Assembly: GCA_900119625.1 (NCBI GenBank)
Contig: FPKD01000002.1
Location: 308,800 to 372,799, forward strand
Length of the DNA: 64,000 nucleotides
Reading direction: 5' to 3'
Source of the DNA: Olsenella sp. kh2p3
GTDB taxonomy: Bacteria; Actinomycetota; Coriobacteriia; Coriobacteriales; Atopobiaceae
A model generated the notes under the pieces. It made no database searches. It had not been told where the DNA came from and saw only the letters and a list, made by a program, of their open reading frames with translations. Of the stretch, positions 43,904 to 52,112 are shown piece by piece (positions within the stretch are counted from its first letter, which is position 1; the number at the start of each line of letters is the position of its first letter). Position numbers and translations under genes: made by a program.

Positions 43904-45774
43904 GCATACGCAAGAAGCTGGAAAAAACATTGAATGCAGGCGAGCAATCCTCGCTTCCCCAGTACGGGCTCAGAGAGATCATCTCGACGCTTGCTGGGTC
44001 GCTGAGGGAGTTTGGCAAGCCCGCCTGGGCGACGCCGTTTCTCGTCACCGGGGAGGTTGTGCTTGAGTGCGCAATCCCATTCGTGACGGCACAGCTCATC
44101 GACGCCCTCGCGCTTGGGGGCGGCGTCTCCGCAATCGCCGGGCACGCGGCAATTCTCATCATCATGGCGCTCGCCTCGCTCGCCTTTGGAACCGCAGCCG
44201 GCGTCACCTGCTCGATTGCGGCGACGGGCCTTGCCAAGAACCTCAGGCACGACGTGTTCCACAAGATCCAGGGGTTCTCGTTCTCCAACATTGACCGGTT
44301 CTCCACGAGCTCGCTCGTGACCCGACTCACGACCGACGTCACCAACGTCCAACAGGCGTACATGATGATCATCCGCATGGCGATCCGCTGCCCGCTCATG
44401 GCAATCTTCTCCATCGTGATGGCGTTTGTCTCGGGCGGTCCCATGGCCGTAATCTACGTGATCGTTGCCTTTGTCCTTGGCTGGGGCATCTTCAAGATCT
44501 CGCTCACCGTGATGCCCATCTTCCGCCGCATCTTCAGGAAGTACGACCGCCTGAATGACTCTGTGGAAGAGAACGTCCAGGGCATTCGCGTGGTGAAGTC
44601 CTACGTCCGCGAGGACCACGAGAAGGAAAAATTCAACGAGGCGTCCGGCACGCTCTACCACGACTTTGTTCACGTCGAGCGCATCCTGGCATGGAACCAG
44701 CCCCTCATGACGCTGGCAATCGACGTCATCTACACCTTCGTCATCTTCTTTGGGTCCCAGGCAATCGTTTCCAGCCAGGGTCAGCTCATGGGCGTGGGTC
44801 AGCTCTCCGCCCTCATCACGTATGGCTTCTCGATGCTCATCAGCCTCATGATGCTCTCGATGGTCTTCGTGATGATCACGATGGCAGACGAGTCTGCGCG
44901 ACGCATCTGCCAGGTCCTGCGCGAGGAGCCCGACCTCAAGAACCCCAAGAACCCCGTCGTGGAGGTCCCTGACGGCTCCATCGACTTCGACCACGTGAGC
45001 TTTGAGTACTCGGCCAAGGCAGACCGCATGGCGCTAGACGACATCGACCTGCACATCAAGAGTGGCGAGGTCATCGGCATCATCGGCGGCACGGGCTCCT
45101 CGAAGTCGACGCTCGTTCAGCTCATCTGCCGTCTCTACGACGCAACCAAGGGCACCGTGCGCGTTGGCGGCCGAGACGTGCGCGAGTACGACCTTGACAC
45201 TCTCCGCAACGAGGTGGCGGTCGTGCTCCAGCGAAACGTCCTCTTCTCGGGCACCATCAAGGACAACCTCCGTTGGGGCAACCCCAACGCAACCGACGAG
45301 CAGATGCTCGAGGCCTGCAGGCTCGCGCAGGCAGACGAGTTTATCCAACAGTTCCCCAAGAAGTACGACACCTACATCGAGCAGGGGGGAACTAACGTCT
45401 CGGGCGGCCAGAAGCAGCGTCTCTGCATTGCGCGCGCCCTGCTCAAGAACCCCAAGATCTTGATTCTCGACGACTCAACGAGCGCCGTGGACACCAAGAC
45501 CGACCGCCTCATCCGCGAGGGATTCAAGAGCTTCATCCCCGAGACCACCAAGGTCATCATCGCCCAGCGCACCAGCTCGGTTGAGGACGCTGACCGCATC
45601 GTGGTCATGCGCGATGGGCACATCGACGCCGTGGGCACGCACGCAGAGCTGCTGCGAACCAACGACATCTACCGCGAGACGTACACCACGCAGAACAAGC
45701 AGTCGCACGACGAGGCCATGGAGTCCATATCCAAGGACGCCGTCAAGCCCCAGAAGGAGGCGAACAATGAGTAA
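43900..45774 (+). CDS. ABC exporter half-transporter with degenerate nucleotide site
   Basis: A 624-residue TMD-NBD fusion: six TM segments (about residues 45-330) and an NBD at about 365-600. Walker A is GGTGSSKSTLVQL, with Ser replacing the last Gly of GxGKS. Signature NVSGGQKQRLCIARAL is intact. Walker B continues LILDDSTSAVD, with Asp in place of the catalytic Glu, and the H-loop reads IIAQRTSSV, with Gln for His. These substitutions mark the degenerate half of a heterodimeric type IV exporter (TM287/LmrC-like). GTG start overlaps the marR stop. Confidence 0.92.
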   Translation: MSIRKKLEKTLNAGEQSSLPQYGLREIISTLAGSLREFGKPAWATPFLVTGEVVLECAIPFVTAQLIDALALGGGVSAIAGHAAILIIMALASLAFGTAAGVTCSIAATGLAKNLRHDVFHKIQGFSFSNIDRFSTSSLVTRLTTDVTNVQQAYMMIIRMAIRCPLMAIFSIVMAFVSGGPMAVIYVIVAFVLGWGIFKISLTVMPIFRRIFRKYDRLNDSVEENVQGIRVVKSYVREDHEKEKFNEASGTLYHDFVHVERILAWNQPLMTLAIDVIYTFVIFFGSQAIVSSQGQLMGVGQLSALITYGFSMLISLMMLSMVFVMITMADESARRICQVLREEPDLKNPKNPVVEVPDGSIDFDHVSFEYSAKADRMALDDIDLHIKSGEVIGIIGGTGSSKSTLVQLICRLYDATKGTVRVGGRDVREYDLDTLRNEVAVVLQRNVLFSGTIKDNLRWGNPNATDEQMLEACRLAQADEFIQQFPKKYDTYIEQGGTNVSGGQKQRLCIARALLKNPKILILDDSTSAVDTKTDRLIREGFKSFIPETTKVIIAQRTSSVEDADRIVVMRDGHIDAVGTHAELLRTNDIYRETYTTQNKQSHDEAMESISKDAVKPQKEANNE

Positions 45775-47740
45775 AGAGAAAGACCAGGAAATGAAGTCTC
45801 CTTCTGAGCAGGCAACCGAGCCCAGGCGCACCGACGGCCCCGGCCGCGGCCACGGCGCCGCAAACCCCGGGGAGACGCTCAGGCGCACGCTGGCACTCAC
45901 CTTCCACTACTACCCCGTTCACGTGACCGTGCAGGTGCTCTGCATTCTCACCGCCTCGATCCTCTCGTCACTGCCCTCTGTCTTCATGCAGCAGGCAATC
46001 GCGGTGGTGCAGGAGTTCGTGGGCACGGGAGACTGGGGGGCGGCGCAGGTCCAGATCACGCACATCGTCTTGGGCCTCATTGGGTGCTATGTGGTTGCCC
46101 TGGGCGCGAACATCGCTCAGGCGCAGCTCACGGCCGTGATCTGCCAGGGCACCCTCATGAAGGTCCGCAACCAGATGTTCGACCACATGGAGGACCTGCC
46201 CATCCGCTACTTCGACACGCACAAGCACGGCGACATCATGTCGCACTACACCAACGACGTGGATACCCTTCGCCAGCTCATTGGCGTTGCCGTGCCGAAC
46301 CTCATCACCATGCTCACGGCGATGATCTCGGTTCTCGTCATCATGCTCTGGTACTCGGTGCCCCTGACGCTCGTGGTACTTGCGATGGTCGTCCTGATGG
46401 TCGTGATCACCCGTGTAATGGGTGGGCGTTCGGCTCACTTCTTCCTCGCCCAGCAGTGTGCGCTCGCTGCCGAGGAGGGCTTCGCCGAGGAAGCCATGAA
46501 CGGCCAGAAGGTCATCAAGGTCTTCACGCACGAGGCTGCCACCGAGAAGGGCTTCGACGAGGTCAACGACGAGCTCTTCGATGCCTCCAAGCGAGCGAAC
46601 ATCTATGGCAACACGCTTGGCCCCATCCTCATGAACATGGGCAACCTCTCCTACGTGGTAGTTGCACTGGCTGGCTGCGCCATGCTCGCCGCGGGAACGC
46701 ACAACCCCTCCATCGCGGGCGTCGCACTCTCCATCGACATCGTGGTGCCGTTCCTCAACCTCACGAAGCGCTTCTCTGGCTCCATTGGCCAGGTCTCCCA
46801 GCAGATTAACTTCGTGGTTATGGGCCTTGCGGGCGCCGAGCGCATCTTCTCGCTCATCGACGAGAAGCCCGAGACGGACGAGGGCTACGTCACCCTGGTC
46901 AACGTGCGCAAGAACGCCGCAGGCGAGCTTGAGGAGTGCCCCGAGCGCACCGAGAGCTGGGCATGGAAGCACCCCCACCACGACGGCACCGTCACCTACA
47001 CACCGCTTGCCGGTGACATGCGCCTCTTTGACGTGGACTTTGGCTACACGCCCGACCACACCGTCCTCCATGGCATCTCGCTCTACGCCAAGCCTGGTCA
47101 GAAGGTGGCGTTTGTCGGAGCGACCGGCGCGGGCAAGACGACGATCACCAACCTTCTCAACCGCTTCTATGACATTGCCGACGGCAAGATTCGCTACGAC
47201 GGCATCAACATCAACAAGATCAAGAAGGACGACCTGCGTCGCTCACTTGGCATGGTCCTTCAGGACACCAACCTCTTTACCGGCACCGTCATGGACAACA
47301 TCCGGTACGGGCGTCTGGATGCCACCGACGAGGAGTGCATTGGCGCCGCAAAGCTCGCGGGCGCGGACAGCTTCATCCGACGCCTGCCGGAGGGCTACGA
47401 CACGATGCTCACCGACAACGCGGCCCAGCTCTCGCAGGGTCAGCGTCAGCTCCTCTCCATTGCGCGCGCGGCAGTTGCGGATCCGCCGGTAATGATTCTG
47501 GACGAGGCAACGTCTTCCATCGACACGCGCACCGAACAGATTGTGCAGCGTGGCATGGATGCCCTCATGTACGGACGCACCACGTTTGTGATCGCGCACA
47601 GGCTCTCAACCGTGCGCAACTCCGACGTGATCATCGTGCTTGACCACGGCCACATCATCGAGCGCGGCACGCACGACGAGCTCATCGCAAAGCACGGCAC
47701 GTACTACCAGCTCTACACGGGCGCTTTCGAGCTGGAGTAG
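45767..47740 (+). CDS. ABC exporter half-transporter with intact catalytic site
   Basis: A 657-residue partner of the preceding protein: a charged N-terminal tail of about 40 residues, six TM segments, and an NBD at about 410-650. It has Walker A GATGAGKTTITNLL, signature LSQGQRQLLSIARA, Walker B VMILDEATSSID and H-loop FVIAHRLSTV, all canonical. An insert of about 40 residues (around 385-425; PERTESWAWKHPHHDGTVTY) separates the TMD and NBD. ATG overlaps the previous stop by 8 bp with SD AGAAGGAGG. Probably exports drugs, lipids or peptides; substrate unknown. Confidence 0.92.
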   Translation: MSKEKDQEMKSPSEQATEPRRTDGPGRGHGAANPGETLRRTLALTFHYYPVHVTVQVLCILTASILSSLPSVFMQQAIAVVQEFVGTGDWGAAQVQITHIVLGLIGCYVVALGANIAQAQLTAVICQGTLMKVRNQMFDHMEDLPIRYFDTHKHGDIMSHYTNDVDTLRQLIGVAVPNLITMLTAMISVLVIMLWYSVPLTLVVLAMVVLMVVITRVMGGRSAHFFLAQQCALAAEEGFAEEAMNGQKVIKVFTHEAATEKGFDEVNDELFDASKRANIYGNTLGPILMNMGNLSYVVVALAGCAMLAAGTHNPSIAGVALSIDIVVPFLNLTKRFSGSIGQVSQQINFVVMGLAGAERIFSLIDEKPETDEGYVTLVNVRKNAAGELEECPERTESWAWKHPHHDGTVTYTPLAGDMRLFDVDFGYTPDHTVLHGISLYAKPGQKVAFVGATGAGKTTITNLLNRFYDIADGKIRYDGININKIKKDDLRRSLGMVLQDTNLFTGTVMDNIRYGRLDATDEECIGAAKLAGADSFIRRLPEGYDTMLTDNAAQLSQGQRQLLSIARAAVADPPVMILDEATSSIDTRTEQIVQRGMDALMYGRTTFVIAHRLSTVRNSDVIIVLDHGHIIERGTHDELIAKHGTYYQLYTGAFELE

Positions 47741-47780
47741 GCGCTTACGACCCCAGGGTGCCGCGATTGCCTCGCCCCTT

Positions 47781-47819
47781 GCCCCTCCGACGCCTCACGG
47801 CGCCGGAGGGGCTCTTTGT
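47781..47819 (+). terminator. Terminator of the ABC exporter operon
   Basis: GCCCCTCCG...CGGAGGGGC stem with an inner CG pairing, then TCTTTGTT, 41 bp after the stop. Core again resembles repeat family A. Confidence 0.7.
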
Positions 47820-47969
47820 TGTGGTGGAGCGGTTTGCGGAAACCCTCGCTGTGGCGCCACGGACCACGCACGCGGCGCAACGCAGCCCCTACTGCCGATT
47901 TGCGAAGCCGGCGGCTCGCCGTTAGCATGGGCTCATCAGCGGTCTCGACGCATCCGGGAGCCACATCAT

Positions 47970-49151
47970 ATGACCACCGCACTTCTCGGCATCATCTACC
48001 TGGCCTTTGTGAGCCTAGGCCTACCGGACGGTCTTCTTGGCGCAGCCTGGCCCACCATGCACGTGAGCATTGGCGCCAACGTCTCGCTGGCGGGCGTCAT
48101 ATCAATGATCATCTGCCTGGGGACCATCGTCTCGAGCCTGCTGACCGTGCAGCTCGTGCGCCGGCTGGGGACGGGCAAGCTCACCGCGCTCTCGGTGGCG
48201 CTCACCGCGGTAGCCCTCTTTGGCTTCTCGGCCTCAGCTGAGTTCTGGCAGATCGCGCTTTGGGCTATTCCATATGGCCTGGGTGCTGGAGCGGTGGACG
48301 CATCGCTTAACGCCTACGTAGCAACGCACTACGCCGCACGCCACATGAATTGGCTTCACTGCTGCTGGGGACTCGGTGCCGCCGGCGGACCCATAATCAT
48401 GTCGTGGCAGATGGGCAGCTCCGCCGGTTGGCCGGGAGGTTACCGCATCGTAGGCGCTCTCCAAGTGGCACTCGTGGTGGCAATCACCCTGAGCATCCCG
48501 TTGTGGCGTGACCAAAACGACGCGGCCGACCAAGACGGGAAGCACACCGTCCCCACGCGCCGCAAGCTTCTTGCCCTCCCCGGCGTGAAGCTCGCGATGG
48601 CAGGGTTTCTCTGCTACTGCGCACTCGAGTCGGCATGCGGGCTGTGGGCCTCGACGTTCCTTGTGCTAGGGCACGGCGTTTCCGCACAAGCGGCCGCCCT
48701 TCTCGCCAGCCTCTTCTATGCAGGCATAACGGTGGGGAGGTTTCTCTCGGGCGTGCTTACCCTGCGCCTTGATGGCAAGCAGCTCCTCAGGCTAGGCGAG
48801 ACGATCATGGGCATTGGACTTGTCGTGCTCATGGTCTCACCGGGAGAGGCGAGCCTCGGCCTGGGCCTCGTACTTCTCGGCCTGGGCTGCGCCCCCATCT
48901 ACCCGCAGATGATTCAGCTCACGCCTGTGCGCTTTGGCTCGCAGAACGCGCAGTCGCTCATGGGGCTGCAGATGGCCTGCGCCTACGTGGGCTCGATGGC
49001 GTTTCCGCCGCTCATGGGCATTATTGTTGAGAAGGTCTCGCCGATTCTCCTACCTGTGGTTGCAGCCGGGCTCCTGGCGCTCATGACCGTCTGCCTCACG
49101 CGCTGCGACCGTCGCGTTGAGGCGGCAAACGGTGGGGCGGTCCACCAGTGA
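47970..49151 (+). CDS. MFS transporter (sugar/proton symporter-like)
   Basis: A 393-residue major facilitator protein with 12 predicted TM segments. The N-terminal YLAFVSLGLPDGLLGAAWPT and the TM5-like HMNWLHCCWGLGAAGGPIIM resemble the FucP/GlcP-like MFS subgroup that carries sugars. ATG at 47970 with GGGAG about 10 bp upstream. It is 229 bp after the exporter operon and has no catabolic neighbour, so the substrate is open. Confidence 0.85.
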   Translation: MTTALLGIIYLAFVSLGLPDGLLGAAWPTMHVSIGANVSLAGVISMIICLGTIVSSLLTVQLVRRLGTGKLTALSVALTAVALFGFSASAEFWQIALWAIPYGLGAGAVDASLNAYVATHYAARHMNWLHCCWGLGAAGGPIIMSWQMGSSAGWPGGYRIVGALQVALVVAITLSIPLWRDQNDAADQDGKHTVPTRRKLLALPGVKLAMAGFLCYCALESACGLWASTFLVLGHGVSAQAAALLASLFYAGITVGRFLSGVLTLRLDGKQLLRLGETIMGIGLVVLMVSPGEASLGLGLVLLGLGCAPIYPQMIQLTPVRFGSQNAQSLMGLQMACAYVGSMAFPPLMGIIVEKVSPILLPVVAAGLLALMTVCLTRCDRRVEAANGGAVHQ

Positions 49152-49225
49152 CGGGTCCTTCCTGCCTCACGGAATGGTCCCAGCCGGTCACGCGGTCAGT
49201 AGCGGTCAAAGCCAAGTAGCGTTGT

Positions 49226-49295
49226 GCTGCTGAGAAGGAAATCGACGTTTTGCTTGGCTCCAAAGGGCTAAAACGTCCAAATTGTTCTCAACAGC
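49226..49295. repeat. 70-bp hairpin element, family C, copy 4
   Basis: Termini GCTGCTGAGAA and TTCTCAACAGC (one G-U-type mismatch) with an inner GACGTTTT/AAAACGTC palindrome. Same length and near-identical ends as the element at 26426-26495, 23 kb away. It lies in the 229-bp gap between the MFS and GNAT-SLOG genes. Confidence 0.8.
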
Positions 49296-49380
49296 ACCTT
49301 CCGGACGGGCCGGCACCCTCCGCTGGGGTCAACTGCGCTATGGTGGTGGACATTCGGCAGCACAACTCCTGGAGGAACCA

Positions 49381-50502
49381 ATGCGCTGGCCTATCACGCT
49401 CTCAACGGCACACCTTGTCATGCGTCCCTGGCGCTTGGATGACGCGGAGGCGGTCTATCGCTACGCGCGCGACCCCGAGGTTGGTCTTCGGGCAGGCTGG
49501 GCCCCACACGCGTCGCTCGAGGAGAGCAAGACGGTCCTAAAAGACATTCTCATGGCACCGGATTCCTGGGCAATCACACTGCGTGGGCGAGAAGGAATGC
49601 TGGCGGACGAGGCCGTGGGCGCCATCGCCCTGCGCCACCAGGCCGCAAATGCCGCAGACCCCCTCCCCGTACACGAGGCCGAGATTGGCTACTGGATTGC
49701 CCGTCCCTGGTGGGGCCACGGCTACATGACGGAGGCCGTCCGAGAGGTGCTGCGCTACGCTTTCCTCGTGGAGAACCTCGCCGCCGTGCGCGCGAGCTAC
49801 TTCGAGGGCAACGAGGGCAGCCGCCGCGTCCAGGAGAAGGCCGGACTGCGCCCGCACCACCACGTCGAGGGAGTCGTCGACCACCTCGGCGCCACCCACA
49901 CGGAGCGCGTACAGAGCATCACGCGTCAGGAGTGGGAAACCTCACTCGCCGCAGATCCCACTGATGCCGGAACCATCGCACGCCAGCAGTCGGAGGCGGC
50001 CGGCATCATCGACCGCCTGCCGCTCATCGCGCTCGTGCGGTCCGGCGGGCAGACCGGCGCGGACCGTGGCGGACTTGATGCCGCGCGCGAGCATAACGTG
50101 CCCATCTGCGGCTGGTGCCCGCCCGGGGGCCTTGCCGAGGACCTGCCCAAGCCGCCAGGCCTTCTCGCCCTGTACCCCGAGCTCCGCGAAGGACCCGGCC
50201 AAGGCTACGTCGAGCGGACGGCGTGGAACGTGCGCGACAGCCACGCAACGCTCATCGTCTCCCCCGGTGGGCTCGAGCCCAGAAGCGGAACGGAGATGAC
50301 CGCCATCTTCGCCGAGCGCATGGGTCGTCCGGTGCTTGTTCTGGAGGGCTCCAACGTAAGCGAGACCGCGACGGAGGCGCTGGCGTGGCTCCGTTCGCTG
50401 GGGGCAAACGCCCTGACGCTCAACGTGGCGGGGCCGCGCGAGTCCAAGATGCCCGGCGTCTACGAGCTCACGCACGACATCATGGCAAACGTCCTGGGAT
50501 GA
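49381..50502 (+). CDS. GNAT acetyltransferase fused to a SLOG-family (putative molybdenum carrier) domain
   Basis: A 373-residue fusion. Residues about 3-185 are a GNAT N-acetyltransferase of the RimJ/RimL type (LVMRPWRLDDAEAVYRYA; ARPWWGHGYMTEAVREVLRY; ASYFEGNEGSRRVQEKAGL). Residues about 220-370 are a cpYpsA/putative molybdenum-carrier domain: SGGQTGADRGGLDAAREHNV, GWCPPGGLAEDLP, RTAWNVRDSHATLIVSPGG, then a GTE motif. That domain belongs to the nucleotide-binding SLOG superfamily. The two are in one continuous frame with a linker of about 35 residues. ATG at 49381 with GGAGG 5 bp upstream. The TGA stop is part of repeat B copy 3. Substrates unknown. Confidence 0.85.
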   Translation: MRWPITLSTAHLVMRPWRLDDAEAVYRYARDPEVGLRAGWAPHASLEESKTVLKDILMAPDSWAITLRGREGMLADEAVGAIALRHQAANAADPLPVHEAEIGYWIARPWWGHGYMTEAVREVLRYAFLVENLAAVRASYFEGNEGSRRVQEKAGLRPHHHVEGVVDHLGATHTERVQSITRQEWETSLAADPTDAGTIARQQSEAAGIIDRLPLIALVRSGGQTGADRGGLDAAREHNVPICGWCPPGGLAEDLPKPPGLLALYPELREGPGQGYVERTAWNVRDSHATLIVSPGGLEPRSGTEMTAIFAERMGRPVLVLEGSNVSETATEALAWLRSLGANALTLNVAGPRESKMPGVYELTHDIMANVLG

Positions 50503-50529
50503 GACAAAGGGAAACTCCCTTTGTCTCAT
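50499..50529. repeat. 31-bp palindrome family B, copy 3
   Basis: ATGAGACAAAGGGA-AAC-TCCCTTTGTCTCAT. The TGA on the plus strand (50500-50502) ends the GNAT-SLOG gene. The TGA on the minus strand (complement of 50526-50528) ends the GH36 gene. Two convergent genes therefore take their stops from one 31-bp repeat. Confidence 0.92.
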
Positions 50530-52112
50530 CCCAACGCGCGCGAGAAGAGAGCGCGTTGGTCGGTGTCCCAAAGCGACATGTCGTCCGAGGTAAAGAGCAC
50601 CCCGCCTAGCGTAGAGTCTGCCTCAAGGAGCTCAGTGCGCTGTTCCTCGGTTAGGCGAACGTCTGACCGCAGGAAGAAGACGTCCGGATCGCACCTAAAC
50701 GCCCTGCCGTCGAGATGCGCGCGCCCTCGCGTGTTGGCAAGGCTGTTCTTGGTGCTCACGCGCTCGCGACCGGTGCCGCGCATGTAGACGGCACCGTCCC
50801 AGTCCAGGCCCACGTCGCAGCCAATGCGACAGAACTCCGTGCGCCCTAGGGCAGAGCCGATGGGAACGCCGCACAGGTCAAACCACGTGCCAGGCGCCGC
50901 GCTCTGGCGCAGGAGGTCGATAGCGTCGGCCATGAGCTGACCTCGGTTCATACCGCTATGAGGGAGCATGCACGCCGCATAGAGGAAGTCGCACTTGAGA
51001 AGCGAGAATCCCCACTCGCCGGTGAGCGTTGCCATGACGCGTGCCACGTAGTCACGCACCTCAGGATTCAGCGTATCGAGCGCAACGTGGCCGGACCAGT
51101 GCGAGCCGGTCACCACAAGCTCGCCCCTCTCGTCACGAAGTAGCCAGTCCGGATGCGCCGAGAAGAGCCGGGACTCGTGCTCGCACACGAAGGGCGCAAC
51201 CCAGATGCCCGGCATGAGCCCGCGCTCACGAGCGGCAGCGGCCACCGGCGAGAGGCCATGCGGGAACTTCTCGCCATCTGGATGCAGCCAGTCGCCCACA
51301 CGCGTGTAGCCGTCATCCATCTGGAAGGTTGGGCGGCGCGTACCCAGGTCGTAGTCCTCAAGGCAGTTCGCAAGCGCATCCAAGTCGTGCAGCAGGCACT
51401 GCTCCGATATGTTCGTGTAGTGCCGGTACCAGCTGGTATAACCCACAAGCGGCGAGCAGGGCGGAGCAGCGATGCCACAGAGCGCAAGCCAGCGCGCAGC
51501 CGCATCATCGACGCTCTCTGCGCGAACCACGGCAAGCCCCAAGAGGCAGCACCTCTCGCTCGCCTTCACAGGAACTGCTGGCGGCTCCTTGCTCACAAGG
51601 AGCGCCTCTGCGGGCAGGTCCTCGCGGATGAGCGTCATCCCCGTGTCCTCTCCAAGCGAGCCCACCAGGGCAACCTCGCCATCCCGCCGCAGGTAGCCAT
51701 AGGTAAAGCCATGCTGGTGACCGGGTCTCTCGTCCTCCTCCACAAAGCGGTAGTCGCCCGAGGCGTCAAGCACCCAATGGCGTATGGCCACGCGTGGCAC
51801 GGAGAAGTTGCGCATGCGGTCGCGCGGACTGCGCTCCACGGAGTCTGTCCAGGAGTTGTAGCCGTTCAGGTAGAGCGCCGTTGCCTCACCCAGCGCAGCG
51901 GGCAGCGTTGCCTCCACGGCGTCGATCACAACCTCACGCCGGGGCTCCGCGCACAGCCGCCAGCACTCCCCGTCGCGCACAAGTGAGATACCGAGCGTTG
52001 CCGCATCCGCACCCGTCACCAGGCCAGACGGCTGTACGTGGGCAACGCGCCCCTGGTCAGACGCCACGTGCCAGCACACACAGAAGGTAGGTTCGCCGAG
52101 AAGCGCCGTCAC
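50526..52112 (-). CDS. Alpha-galactosidase, glycoside hydrolase clan GH-D (GH36-like)
   Basis: A 528-residue retaining alpha-galactosidase-like enzyme. The N-terminal beta domain includes YLNGYNSWTDSVERSPRDRM. The TIM barrel contains TFQMDDGYTRVGDWLHPDGE, PGIWVAPFVCEHES, the probable nucleophile Asp in FSLLKCDFLYAACM and the probable acid/base Asp in CRIGCDVGLDWDGA. It is shorter than classical GH36 enzymes of about 720 residues. No signal peptide, so cytosolic. GTG start overlaps the transporter stop (GTGA). Coupling to a GPH-type symporter points to uptake and cleavage of alpha-galactosides. Confidence 0.88.
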   Translation of the reverse strand: MTALLGEPTFCVCWHVASDQGRVAHVQPSGLVTGADAATLGISLVRDGECWRLCAEPRREVVIDAVEATLPAALGEATALYLNGYNSWTDSVERSPRDRMRNFSVPRVAIRHWVLDASGDYRFVEEDERPGHQHGFTYGYLRRDGEVALVGSLGEDTGMTLIREDLPAEALLVSKEPPAVPVKASERCCLLGLAVVRAESVDDAAARWLALCGIAAPPCSPLVGYTSWYRHYTNISEQCLLHDLDALANCLEDYDLGTRRPTFQMDDGYTRVGDWLHPDGEKFPHGLSPVAAAARERGLMPGIWVAPFVCEHESRLFSAHPDWLLRDERGELVVTGSHWSGHVALDTLNPEVRDYVARVMATLTGEWGFSLLKCDFLYAACMLPHSGMNRGQLMADAIDLLRQSAAPGTWFDLCGVPIGSALGRTEFCRIGCDVGLDWDGAVYMRGTGRERVSTKNSLANTRGRAHLDGRAFRCDPDVFFLRSDVRLTEEQRTELLEADSTLGGVLFTSDDMSLWDTDQRALFSRALG

